Positions 44,388 through 55,329 of a stretch of 64,000 bases of DNA are shown here, piece by piece. Position 1 is the first letter of the stretch. Every line of letters begins with the position of its first letter. The notes under the pieces are model-generated. The model searched no databases. It had not been told where the DNA came from and saw nothing but the letters and a program-made list of their open reading frames with translations. The stretch is from Galerina marginata (Eukaryota > Basidiomycota > Agaricomycetes > Agaricales > Galerinaceae), in NCBI GenBank assembly GCA_023014335.1, contig JAECYW010000007.1, positions 2,852,001-2,916,000 of the forward strand, given 5' to 3'. Position numbers and translations under genes: made by a program.

Positions 44388-46660
44388 AGCAGCCACCCCT
44401 ACTCCACGGATCCTGAAGGCCTGAAGTTCCACCCTCGACGTGTCAAACAGCGCTGGCCCTTCGGTAATTTCATTCTTTGACTTCCCTGTGGAACATAGGC
44501 GCTAACTGGCGCGTCTTTAGCTCGTAGCTGACTCTCTAATTGCCCGACTTGATGCTGACCCGACTGCCAGTTCTGCCATCTGTACCGTGGCTTTGGTGGT
44601 TCAAGACACGTCGTCACCGGCCTAACGGAGTCAGCAGTGCGATTCTCTGCTCGATAGGGCGTCTTGGTTACTTTAGCATCTTCGCACTCGAGGACCGCTG
44701 GACGCCGTCGCCAATTGCGCCATGAGCAGACGGACAGAATCGGGGGGGGAGGCTGGAAGTGCGTGGAGATAGGAGAGACAAACAAGTCCTTCGAATCTTC
44801 TGGCTCATGGAGGGTGCGCGTGGTGAAGTATGCACGTATCAGAGTATGTTTATGTTCGTACTATATCACGACAGCCTTATGAGCTAACCTGTTGTTGTAG
44901 TTCGCAGTTCGATGTTCAGGCCAAAGTTGGAGTGGGGGATCTAGAATATGTCGGTATTCTTGCTTTTATATCACGACTTTCTTATGAGCTAACCCGTTAT
45001 TTTAATTCCCAGCTCGACGTCGATGAAGATGTTAAGGCCTGTGATAGTGAACACTCCTCCCGTCTTTTTTTCGATTCAAGAGTGGCAAAGCCTTCTGTTG
45101 CTTGTAAATCTTGTCCATTTCTTACGAGCCGCCTTCCTTGGACATGGAGACTTATTCGCCCTCCTCGGCAGTGGTTCGTCGTCAACCATTCTCCGAGAAA
45201 ACGCCCGCGATGTCACTCCTTCATACATGTGAAGGAGTGTCACCATTGTGAATACTAAGAGACGACTTTCGCGCAAACTTCCACCACGAAATTTACTCCC
45301 CGGCGGACGAATGCTTACCTAGTCGAATTTCGCTTGTCCATCGGAGAACATCAGTTAACGCTAGAGTTGGTGCTTGTGGTATGTATGTCGTTTGAGCCCT
45401 ATTTCGTCGAGGACTTCTGAACTGATATCTTTTCTTCAGATTGTCAGCGACGCTTCAAGAGCCTGGAGAATGTTTTTGGTCGATCATAAATCCTCCCCAA
45501 GTTTAAAAAAATGAAGCTTCCGTCGTACGTTTCCTCTCTTTTCTTTTCTAAGCAAGCCTTTGACGATTTTGACATATATAGTTCGCAGTTCTTTGGCGTT
45601 GTTACCCTTACTCAGCTGGCAGCCGCTCACAGCATTGAGTCAGATGAGCACGATAACAGAAAGTCGCTAGAAAAATGAGTTTTGGGGCTCGGTCTCGGGC
45701 TATTCTCTGGAGGACCCGAGGTGTACGCTCATGATTTTTTGGTGCCGAAAGACTTCCACCTGATATACGGGATTGTTGTAGGTATCACGCGGCATCTAAT
45801 TGGCTTCGGAGTGCCTAGTAAACCTATAGAACTTGTGAGCTTCGTTTCTCCTTCCAGCCTCGCCTCGAAACACAATTCTAACCTTGTTCCCTTGAGCCGT
45901 TCGTGGTCAACCATAGAGCTGACGGGGCTATTCGAACTCCTGTCTGAGGGCTACGCTGCTTCATATCATCGCCGTCGTGTTGGTTGGTTCCAGTCCATGA
46001 AGCAAGTGCCTTGTGAGTTATTCGTGGTGTTTTTCTCGTCAAAACATCCTTGAACTGAGGATATTTATTACCTAGCTGTACAAATCAACGTCAATGGTCT
46101 TGCCGTAGGTGCTTTCTGTCTGTCTCTTTGTCTCCTTCAACTTGATGTCTAACCTTCTTTCTCCTCAGGTCGCTCGACGTTGAGATCACGAGCGAGACGA
46201 AAGGAAGGTCGTTGCTTCCCTCGACTTCAGCGTAATCCATTCCATGCCAGACGAGGTTGTCGGCGACGCATTTAGAAGACCGAACGGTTTCTTCAGGCTT
46301 CCAAACTTAAAGTCTCCGAGGACCGGAAAACTTAGAGGCGCAAACAAAGGTGGAACGAGTTTCGTGAATCTGACTCGTGGGTTAAAGCAATTCGCGCGGT
46401 GTGTTCTAGGTTCTTTCTCCTCATCAAGCGAGCTATCCTGGAGCTGACGAGCTCGATTGCAGTCGAGGTTCCATTAAATGCCATGATCCGAAAATCTATC
46501 CGTCTAGGTATGACAACTAGCTCGTTTGTCGATACGTGGCAGTGCTGTTCGTCAGTTTTTGTTCTTTCTCCTTGCTTTTCATCTGACTGACCTTCATACT
46601 TCCTATGTAGGTGCTTTGTTCTTTCTTTATCACCTCGAATGACGAGCTCTGCAGCTGGCA
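44388..46660 (+). pseudogene. Decayed copy A of an intron-rich gene family
   Basis: This region is built from exon-like and intron-like pieces that recur in the same order elsewhere: 44388-44640 matches 57310-57580; 44840-45060 matches 47085-47170 and 58550-58660; 45570-45680 matches 47700-47780 and 59265-59345; 45900-46030 matches 55590-55720, 56130-56260 and 59580-59700; 46170-46270 matches 55880-55960 and 56410-56500; 46440-46660 matches 56700-56890 and 59920-60110. Protein-like pieces include VASLDFSVIHSMPDEVVGD and SSQFFGVVTLTQLAAAH. Frames are broken repeatedly and no full-length protein can be read. The family is not recognised. Confidence 0.6.
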
Positions 46661-47960
46661 TCAGCAAATCGGAACGAGGACTCAAACGAGCTTGGAGGCT
46701 CAGCTGGGTAATGATATTTTCAGCTCTATGTCGGGGCCAAGCAGTACAGTATGTCGTTTTTCTGGTTCCTGCAGTCATCAAAAGCTTCTTGAGCTGACGA
46801 GGCCTGACTGTAGAAGATATATGCTCGTCTTGAAGGCATCAAGGCTCCGTTCTTTAGGACGAGCGGTTCCTAGGATAAGAATGATGCGGAAGATATCGTA
46901 AGCTCCTTCTCGCGCCCTGTTTGTCAAATTTCCCTCGAACCTCTATTTTTCTAGGTCGTGCGACATCGACAGGACGGGCTGCAGACCAAAGGGCTTCGAA
47001 GTGATCTGAACATGGGAAGACGATTCGTTGGGCTTGGAGAGGGTGGTCCATGGAGAGAGGAAAGGGGAACGTGGAATACTCTAGAATATGTCGGTGTTCT
47101 TGCCTTTATATCACGGCTTTCTTTTTAAGCTAGCTGACATGTTATTGTAGTTCGCAACTCAATCTTAAGGAAAATGTCCAAACTGAACAGTCTTTAGTTT
47201 TCGTATGACGACTGATGTTCTTTCGACTCGAGAGTGGCCATGTCTTCCATCGCTCGTAAGTTTCTTCGCCTCTGCCCTTAGGTCCTCTTCCTTGAAGCTG
47301 GAGCCTTACTCTCCTTCTCGGCAGTAGTTCGTCGTCACCACCATCCACCAAGCAAACTCCTGCGATGTTACATCTTTTACTGCATGGCCAAATGTGAAGG
47401 ATCATCAGCACCGCCGACGTTCTCGAAAATCTCGGCCTTCACGAATCTTACACCATCAGCGGACGAACTCGCTGAATTTCGCTTCTCCTGCAAAGAACCT
47501 CACAGCCAGGTTCGACGCTGGAGTGTTTGTGGTACGTCGTTCGAATCCTATCTCATCGAGGAATTACGAACTGATATCATTCATCAGGCTCTCATTGACG
47601 TCACAAGAGCCCGGAGGATCTTTTAGGTCGATTATGAGGTATGTTGCCACTCTTCCCCCTTTCCCGCAAAACTTCAACAATTCTGACCTGCATAGTTCGC
47701 AGTACTTTGTCGCCGTCACCTTGGCTGAGCTGGCACCTGCCCACGACGCCGAGTCAGACGAGCACGAATACAGCAAGTAGCCAGACAAACGAGTCTTTAG
47801 GTTCGAATCCAGGCTAATATCTGGAAGACCTGCAACGTACGGTCACGTTTTTACATGCCATACTGCACAGGGGTTCGTTCGCCCTAATGCATTCTTGTCG
47901 TTATCGGCCAAGTATAATCTTGAACCAAAGCCGGAGATTGACACATTTAGAACGCGACCC
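46661..47960 (+). pseudogene. Decayed copy B of the same family (truncated)
   Basis: Continues the order of copy A: 46670-46990 matches 58130-58450, 47085-47400 matches 58545-58880, 47390-47520 matches 58880-59055, 47700-47780 matches 59265-59345 and 47800-47860 matches 59358-59410. A readable piece ends VTLAELAPAHDAESDEHEY and stops at 47780. The modules that follow in the other copies (those around 59460-60110) are absent here. No intact frame. Confidence 0.58.
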
Positions 47961-49287
47961 TCAATGACGAGCTCACCATACTTATAAATACTCGTATAAG
48001 CTGACGACATCTGCTCCCTTTCTCCTTGAAACAGAGTGTTAACCTCGCCGCCTCGTGGTACATGAAGGAACGTGAACCCCACATTTTGGACATTCGGGTG
48101 GTCCCGATAGTCCAACTTCGTCCTCCGTGGTAACGTTAGCAGAGAATTGACTGGGACGGCCTTGTTGGGCTTCTGCTGTGGTGTTAGTAAATATACAGCG
48201 GAGATGATGCTTGAGAGTGATGAGCGGGTGTTGATGGAGGTGTCGTGCAGATATGAACTGAACAAAACTCCATTATCAAAGGAAACTATCCACTCTGGTT
48301 GTGAGTTGAGACACGAAAATCTAACAGCAGATTACCGGTACCGTCGGAAGATCAGCGCACGACCTAGTCCAGTAATGGCGTTGACAAAACGGAGGTCGGG
48401 AACCCAAGCGCCCGGGCATCTCAAAGACGATTCGTTCCACCAACTTGAACGCGTGTAACCCAAGCCTCCACCTCATCAAAATCTCGGTGTCTTGACTAAG
48501 TTAGTCCAAAGCGACGGACAACAATGCAAAACGATGAACACTCGACTTGATCCGGAGAACACGGACTTGCACTCTGGTCACGTCCCTATTCTTTCTCTGG
48601 ATGGTCTGGATTATCGTTGCTGGTTTCCTTCTTGTTAAATCAACGTAGGACCGGACTGTCTCTGCTCAGCTCAGGGACGTCCAATGAAAGCGAACTGTGC
48701 ACATGTCAGAAGGTACTTACGAACTGATCTAATATCTCTGGCTCTCTTGACCTTTGATTGCATGAGCTGGTCGACGAAGTAGAAGCCCTGCCTTTCAGTT
48801 GTGTAGTACCGCATAACAGGCCGCATGTACGGTCCAGTGAAGCAGGTACAGACTGTTAAAACTCAAGCATTGGACCACGAGATGGGCTAGAGCACCCTTA
48901 ATTCTCCGAGTCGGGGATCAAGAACGTTGGTTCGGGGAGAGCTGGCCAGATCTTTTCGTCGATAGGACGGTCAGAGTATTTTAGGCTCGTTGGAAAATAT
49001 TCTGAACGAAGGCTGTCGTATTAGACCGTTTCCTTGAATACTCGCTATCTTGTTTTTCCATCTTGGTACTAGATCCTCACCTCTTCGGCTCGAGCTCGAG
49101 CAAAGCCCCGCACATCAAAACCTCTCATCATGGTTCAGCATTCAGCACTACTTTGACCTAGAACCTGCCTCAGTTCCCGGCTTAACGTCAGTCCATTGTG
49201 GAGATACTGCCCGCAGGACTTATTTTCTTTGCCGACGAACGGTATTTAAGGACGAGCTTGAGTCCCGTCTTGCCATCTTTCTCCACC
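47961..49287. other. Shared non-coding block upstream of DUF6533 copy 2
   Basis: No intact gene. The stretch is homologous to 60150-61509. It includes the block 49050-49200 (CCTCACCTCTTCGGCTCGAG) just upstream of the DUF6533 start, also conserved at 61215, which may be part of the promoter. Confidence 0.5.
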
Positions 49288-51049
49288 ATGTCCAACACGA
49301 CTTTATTGATACCTGCCTTGGTAGTAGCTTACCAAGAAATCCAACTCGTAATGTGGACAAGAAGTAGGCGCATATTATCACCGACCGACTATGCCTTTTA
49401 AGCCACATGCTTGTAGTCGCTTCTACATTGATTTTAATTTATGATCATGGTGAGTCCATTTAAGTTAGTGGAGATTCATCCCAAAAACGTTGGCCTCTTC
49501 TACTAGCTATAACCATTGACCGCGAGGTGAGTGGGGCATGTATTATTTGAATGGAAGGAAATTCCAATTCACCTACTCACACGCCCAGGTGAACCTCATT
49601 TGGGTAAGTACATCGTCGCCTTATTTATAAATTTGGGACGAGCTCACATATTTGATGACAGTACAGTAAGTTGTCGTTTGGAAAGGTTCTCTTTTTGGCG
49701 GTGAGTGAACAACCAGTGAACAACGGTCATAGATGCCTTCTCCCAAACCGCGCTAATCTGTCGTAGAATCGTTATGTCGGGCTCTCCGCGGCTATGTGAG
49801 AATCTTACCTTTCTGAGATATAAAGTAGCTAACTATCTACTAGATTCGGGATTTATGGCTCGTTCGCATTTCATATAGGCCGGCTACAATGCTGAATTTT
49901 TTACGCAGCGTTTTTCACAACTCACCTATCCGAAATGGTAAGCAGATTTGTAACTCAAATGGTAATTATCTAACTTGCACTTACTGCAAAGTTGTGCGTC
50001 TTAATATGAAGTAAAATGTGAATTAACGGATACAACGTTTCCTTGGTCTGCAAAGCTGTCATCGTTTTTTCCTATACGAAGGATGGTTTGGGTTAACCGC
50101 ATGTATGCTTGCAGAAGGTAAGGTAAATTTGGATAATTTATCAAATAGACTAACCAATTCCACAGCAATTCTTCAATTGCGACTATATGCCCTGTATTCA
50201 ATGAATAAGAAGCTCCTGGGTTTCATTGTGATATTCTACCTTGGTTGCTCGGGTACTTCAGCCTGGATATTGGAGACTAATCTATCCACTATGGTGGCGG
50301 GTAAGAATTTGAGTTTTGGATTTTCCTTTGGCGCTAAATAAAGAAATCGCAGCATCTTATCCGCTCCCGACACCAACGGGACCTTTCTGTATCACCTCTG
50401 CATATTCTCCTCATTTTTATTTGGCTTGGATTCCCTTACTTGTATGCGAAAGTTTGCTGTGTACTCTTGCAATAATTCGAGGAATCAAGTCAGTCAAAGA
50501 CAACGGTTCCGTTCTCCAGCGTGGATTACGATTGTTCAATATCCTCGTCCGAGATTCAGTCCTGTATTTCGTGGGGTAGGTTATTTACACTCGTCCTTCG
50601 CTTCTTGCCTCACCCCTCGCTCTCAGTGTTAATGTCACAAAGCTTCTCTCTTTGGTAATTTGGGTTACAGAGCCGGTAAGTTCTAAGTATGCTGTCCATA
50701 TTTATGCTGTTAACGTGTTTCCTTCTGTAAGGGTAGTTTTGCGGAAGCACCCATTGGATTTTGTATTGCCATGTCATGCACTCTGGGAAGCCGTTTGATT
50801 TTAAACATACGCGAGGCTGCAGCTAGAGACCATGGGTCGCAGGTCTCAAGTTCCTACTTTCAAGAAGCTCTCCACCCAGATGCAGGAAATGGCATCATGG
50901 ATCTCCAAAGCGATGCAATTCCGGCCATGGCATCACGCCAGAGCTCTGACCCAGAGGCAACGTGTAGTGCAAGTGGAGCCATTCGAATGCTCAGTAGAAA
51001 TCAGGGCGAAATTTCTGGTGACGTGATAATTCAAGAGGGTTCTGACTGA
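49288..51049 (+). CDS. DUF6533 seven-helix protein, copy 2
   Basis: Starts MSNTTLLIPALVVAYQEIQL at 49288. Clear exons: 49288-49363, 49417-49449 (33 nt), 49507-49526 (20 nt), 49589-49603 (15 nt), 49662-49700 (39 nt), 49767-49795 (29 nt); then exon pieces with HRFFLYEGWFGLTACMLAE (near 50050-50118), LQLRLYALYSMNKKLLGF, YPLPTPTGPFCIT, NVTKLLSLVIWVTEP and a last exon ending at 51049. The DUF6533 core reads LILIYDHAITIDREVNLIW. All phases match the intact gene at 20231 except around 49796-50050, where the visible acceptors do not keep the frame; it may use an unrecognised splice or be disabled there. Predicted plasma-membrane protein of unknown role. Confidence 0.72.
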
Positions 51050-51064
51050 CAGGATAAAGCGTAC

Positions 51065-52291
51065 TCAACTAGACATCTTGGACGTCGCACTCTTTCTATT
51101 AGTTGCAATCAGATCTTGGAACCGTACGCAGAGACGGAAATTTGTACACATTCTTTGGCCTTCAGTAAATTTTTGCCTTTTACAATAAGGAATATCCATT
51201 GTGCGTGCTTGGTATTTATACAGAAACAAGGGATTGTCGGGGAAAGAGCGACATGTAGTGAGGTGCAAATATAACGAGGATACAAAACATTGAGGAACAT
51301 TTGCTGCCTGCCAATTTGAATCATCAAATCCCGGCGCTTGGAACCCAGCAGGAACGCTGGTGGTGACCTTCCATGTTCCATCCGTGACAAATGACGCGAC
51401 GGAAGCGCATTCGAAGTCTATCACAAGTTCGACAGCGACAATAAGCCCTGCCGGTCCGCCGAAATTGGTGGCTAAAACAGCAATGTCAATTTCAGCTGTT
51501 TCTGGGGCGAGATACACCACATATTGCTGCGCCTGCGTCCAATCTGTTCCAGAACCCACGAGGTTTCCTTGAAGATATAGGCTGTATGCATTGTCGGCTG
51601 TGATCGCGATCGTGGCTGAGGTAGTACTTTGGCCCGGTGGGAGGGTGAATCTTTTTCTGAATGCGCGTGAGCCGACTGGGGCATTTCCATTGCTAATCTC
51701 GTTTGTCCAAATCCAATTAGCTTCGGTTAAGGAGATGGTAGAAGACGCAGAGGGAGGGATGGCCGTGTTTCCCCATGGCCCACCGCCAAAGTCAGCTTCT
51801 ACATTGGCTGGTAGCCATGAACCATCGTCGAATGCCAGGTCCTGGAAGCCGACGGGGACACTGTTGAATGAGCGCCAGCTGGAGTTCGTAACAATGGTAT
51901 CCGTGAAGCTGTTTGTGCCTTTGATTTGGATGGTTCCAAGTAATCCAGCAGGCGTTGGAACGGTTAATCCGTTGGTAACATTGACCGCGATAACGTTGAA
52001 CCCAGGTATGAGCCAAACGCAGAAAGCATTTGCTGTGTGCCAGTCGTTGCCGGAGCCAATCTGAATACCATTGACATAGAGAGTGTAAAGGTCGTCAGCG
52101 GTCATGATGATGTTTGTTGGGAAGCGGTTTTGTCCAAGAAGGAAGATATCCCTGCGGAAGGCACGCGAACCCGGGGAGGTTGGACTCGGGCCACTGGTTT
52201 CGTCGGTCCAAATCCATTTGGAGGCGGAGAAGTCAATGGCGAATATCTGGGTAACGCACAAGGCGACTAGCAGGTATATGGAAGCTGTCAA
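51065..52291 (-). CDS. Secreted protein with two tandem beta-sandwich domains
   Basis: Single long exon on the minus strand, 408 residues, with a signal peptide (MTASIYLLVALCVTQIFA). Two related domains of about 150 residues follow. Domain 1 starts SKWIWTDETSGPSP and has SRAFRRDI, ADDLYTLYVNGIQIG and NVIAVNVTNG; domain 2 starts ANWIWTNEISNGNAP with SRAFRKRFTLPPG, ADNAYSLYLQGNLVG and IAVLATNFGG. This fold resembles the galactose-binding-like N-terminal domains of alpha-L-rhamnosidases and similar fungal secreted proteins; carbohydrate binding is inferred. No catalytic module follows. Domain 1 ends with GGGPWGNTAIPP; domain 2 breaks off after WQAANVPQC into unrelated sequence, so the true end was lost or lies in an unrecognised downstream exon. 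Confidence 0.68.
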   Translation of the reverse strand: MTASIYLLVALCVTQIFAIDFSASKWIWTDETSGPSPTSPGSRAFRRDIFLLGQNRFPTNIIMTADDLYTLYVNGIQIGSGNDWHTANAFCVWLIPGFNVIAVNVTNGLTVPTPAGLLGTIQIKGTNSFTDTIVTNSSWRSFNSVPVGFQDLAFDDGSWLPANVEADFGGGPWGNTAIPPSASSTISLTEANWIWTNEISNGNAPVGSRAFRKRFTLPPGQSTTSATIAITADNAYSLYLQGNLVGSGTDWTQAQQYVVYLAPETAEIDIAVLATNFGGPAGLIVAVELVIDFECASVASFVTDGTWKVTTSVPAGFQAPGFDDSNWQAANVPQCFVSSLYLHLTTCRSFPDNPLFLYKYQARTMDIPYCKRQKFTEGQRMCTNFRLCVRFQDLIATNRKSATSKMSS

Positions 52292-52440
52292 AAGGGATAT
52301 TACAAGAAGAATATACGGGAGAGGAAGGCATCGACATACCTCGTATATTCATTGCCAGTGACAGTGGTTGTTGTAGATATATCGAGTATTGTTCGTGTTG
52401 TTCCGAATTCTACAACGATGAGACTCGAACCCAGGAAGCA

Positions 52441-52448
52441 TCTTTATA
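52441..52448 (-). promoter_or_regulatory. Possible TATA box, minus strand
   Basis: TATAAAGA on the minus strand, 150 bases upstream of the start codon at 52291. Confidence 0.35.
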
Positions 52449-52749
52449 GCGTCAAAAAGGATTTTAAAAAATGTAAGGGGCGTGTATTGAACGTAATGGT
52501 GTTTAGCCGCATTCGCACTCATGCGATAGGATATCGCTGAGAAGCAAGCCTCCACAGGAGACTGGAAGAACGATCAGAATTTGAATTCCTGGGATATGGA
52601 AGTCATCAAATTGGATGGTAATCAGACTCCTTCATCGGCTCTTATGCCCATTCTGTATATTTGACAAAAATGTTGTTTAGAGGAGAAAGTTTATTTCTAC
52701 ATACCGAAGCGCATACATGATCACCAATTTATCTCAATGGTCCAAAGAA

Positions 52750-53140
52750 TCAAATAATTGGGACGAAGTCGAGCAGTTGAATGGTGTGGCGGACACGTGC
52801 GTTGTCGAGAATGCCAATGTAGACACTCCGCGGAATGCGCTCAAGGAGCGCTTGTCCAGTATCAATGGACCTCGACTGCGCCAATGCAGTCCACCTGATA
52901 CTCGAGTCCCCGCGAACGAAATCCATTGCTTCCATATCGCTTCTTCTTGATGCGGAACTCATGCTAAGTTCCCAAGCTGCGCTTAGATTAGTGGCGTAAA
53001 CTTATGCTAGAAGGACAGGTACTTACTCAAGTCGGTCTGCTCGATGTAGTACCTGCTGGCCCATCTTTTGGCATCAAAAGTAAGCATTCTAGTTGCCTCG
53101 TTCGACGAGCGCTTGTAACTTCCTGAGCGATAGGAGGATG
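52750..53140 (-). other. Possible two-exon gene or relic, minus strand
   Basis: Two minus-strand pieces join in phase 1 across a good intron (GTAAGT...GCGCAG, donor after 53027, acceptor before 52976). The first contains EATRMLTFDAKRWASRYYIE, the second MEAMDFVRGDSSIRWTALAQ and LLERIPRSVYIGIL, stopping at 52750. Upstream a stop closes the frame and no start codon is seen. Protein-like, but unrecognised; it could be the 3' end of a gene or a remnant. Confidence 0.35.
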
Positions 53141-53851
53141 ATCAATGAGCCCCAGCTCGGTCTTGCGCAGGTTTCGGGTAATCGAGCATTTGCTTTATAA
53201 CTCGAAGCTTAAAGCTTGAAGACCCATCCTCATTGAAAAGTTCGAGGGGGTGGACCCGAGTCGACAAGGAGCGCCTCCGGGAGACGTCCAAGTAAAGCAG
53301 CCGAGCTGGCCGCAGTCTCCTGTTTTGTATGATGACCTTCGGCTTGAGTTCGGCAATATCGTGTGAATTCTCTTGTTGATGGTTTAAATTTGGCTACATA
53401 CCAAGCGTTGAATTTTGTCTCCTAACTTTCTTCATCATACGCGTCTTTTTTCAGTTTGGTTGACCCTTTTGATGGTCATCGTTTCTCTCAGTGCAGTCAC
53501 GCGTTGTTCTGCATCGGTATTCGGAGATTCGTTAAGTTTCCTCCCTCGAGTTCTCTGTAAATACTTCAATAGTAGGTCATTACTCCTCTTACATGCTCTG
53601 CCCGGTCATCTTGCTAATTCATTATCTTCACAAACAGCTACTCCCCGGGCCATGTCTACTGGTGTGGTGTACTACACTGTCAAACGTGATTCTGCACGGG
53701 TATGCGCCGATTATATTCCCGGCACATGCACTTATCGATGAAAACTCGTAGCCCTACTCCGCCTGCCATCGAGGTCGCCTGTTCAAGCCTATGTTTTTGA
53801 AGGTAAGGGCTTAAGTTCTTATAGGATGATGTAGTTCTCAATCAATTCCTG
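53141..53851. other. Intergenic
   Basis: No supported gene. A short frame at 53653-53741 (MSTGVVYYTVKRDSARVCAD) might be an upstream exon of the next gene, but no clean splice joins them. Confidence 0.35.
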
Positions 53852-55271
53852 ATGTCTTTCCGCTCTCAGCTCACTACTTTCTATAATACCATCCCTCGTT
53901 CAATGCCCCGCACGGAGACCACTGCTAGTGCCAGTCCCGTGGCTTCCTTCCAAATACTCCCGGCTGCCAGCAGCACCAGGTTCCGCCTTCAAATCGGACC
54001 TTGTACCCCTGAGTCGATGTCAAACTCGATATTCGCTATAAGCCTCCCTTGAGCCTCATTTGGGGGCACCGACGTCCAGCCTAGGTGTTATCGCTGTAGA
54101 TATGGACTCTACGCTTACAGCGGGCTCCTTATGGTCTTACATAGCCGAAGATCCTCACTTGGGATCGGCTGGGCTGGTACGAATGAAGCTGCCGAAGGTT
54201 AGAGCACTAATTGAGAGGAATGGCTCTCGCTTCGCGTAGGAACGGGCGAATTCGAGTGTGTCTGCGCCGTGGCGATGGGTGAAGTGGCCTGAGCACAGTT
54301 CGCAGCGACTGTCTTTGATTTGCACTGAGAATCGGTCATGGAGGCCTACCTGCAGGATTATCGTGTCAATGACTTCTGGATACTTCCTTATCTATGATGA
54401 AGTGGCACTGAATTTCGTCTGTTTTGGTAGGATCTCATGTTAATCTCTGCTTCCTTATTATACTGATGTCCGACGACAGGATCACATCAAGTTGGGCAGG
54501 CCTTTCATGTCACGCTCGAGGATCTTCGTCCTCTAGGCGTTGTCACTGACGGTTCACCACGTATCAATGCCCTTCTTTCTATGGGCAGGTAAGGTTTGAC
54601 CATCTCCATTTCACTCTCGGTTTAACAACGTCTACGTGCAGCCTTGTCATCCAACTCTATGAGTCATTCTCGCCTGCCTACTCTGCCGTGTTCTTATGGA
54701 AGAGGAGGTAAGCAATAATGTATATCGCAATTCTCTCTTGTGGTAGGTTATTAACCAAAGTTTCCTTCCGGGCTCCGGGTCGCACTGCGAATCAATACCC
54801 CAACGCCGAGCTTCTCCTTTTTCGTATTTAGGAAGTGGAGATAATGGCACAACTTTTGAAGTCGACCACCAGCTGCGTGCGGAATTCGAACAGCCATTGC
54901 CAGCGCCAGTTGCAGCGTAATTTACTCTACGTTCTGGTCCTATCAGCTCACTATACATAGGGACCCTCCATTCTCGCAGAAGGTTCGTGCGTCCGCCTCG
55001 CGTAGTACCTGCATTCAATCGACTAACATCTATCTATTCTTAGTCTACATCACAGGATCGAAAAGCAGCGATGGAGGTGTTACGTGGGTCATGCCCGAGT
55101 TCGACTCCGACCTCAACACCGATACTTATTCATGAGGCTGCGTGTAAGATTGAAGCTCTGGATGCGATGCTACGCCATGAACGCCGGATCGTGATAGGCA
55201 GTTTGGCAGTGTCCATCGAGATCACAGCAGAAGACGAGCTACTGGCCGTCTTTGTGGGTGGTGGGCGATGA
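53852..55271 (+). CDS. Nine-exon orphan protein
   Basis: Nine exons join with matching phases at all eight introns: 53852-54002, 54043-54235, 54299-54426, 54480-54588, 54642-54707, 54747-54823, 54862-54916, 54961-54982, 55044-55271, giving 342 residues. Such consistency argues for a real gene even though I recognise no family. Readable pieces: SSLGVIAVDMDSTLTAGSLW (a DxDST sequence like that of HAD phosphatases, but later HAD motifs are not seen), GYFLIYDEVALNFVCFGSHQ, FHVTLEDLRPLGVVTDG, VIQLYESFSPAYSAVFLWKR, and a C-terminal helix with ALDAMLRHERRIVIGSLAVS ending FVGGGR. Two introns are short (39-40 nt) and the donor at 54824 (GTATTT) is weak. No signal peptide. It sits between the two duplicated units. 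Confidence 0.5.
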
Positions 55272-55329
55272 GGTGTCTGGATAGCGCAGGCTCAGGATAG
55301 TTGCGCCTACGGTCTTCCTCCTTTCGACC

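Larger units (their letters stand above)
46660..51060. repeat. Segmental duplication, left unit
   Basis: Matches 58120-63240 in the same orientation with an offset growing from about 11.46 kb to 12.2 kb because of indels. It includes decayed family copies, a non-coding stretch (47960-49280 versus 60150-61500, for example the shared GGTCTGGATTATCGTTGCT near 48606 and 60735) and a DUF6533 gene. In the last DUF6533 exon the two copies look more than 90% identical by eye; the upstream part is more diverged. The left edge may reach 44388, whose partner is at 57310. Confidence 0.75.

Noticed and set aside
51591..52064. Plus-strand frame of 157 codons
   Set aside because: Antisense to the secreted beta-sandwich gene, which has a signal peptide and two internally similar domains.
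54070..54130. HAD-phosphatase-like DMDST motif
   Set aside because: Later HAD motifs (Lys and the acidic DD pair) are not seen in the spliced protein, so no enzyme name was given.
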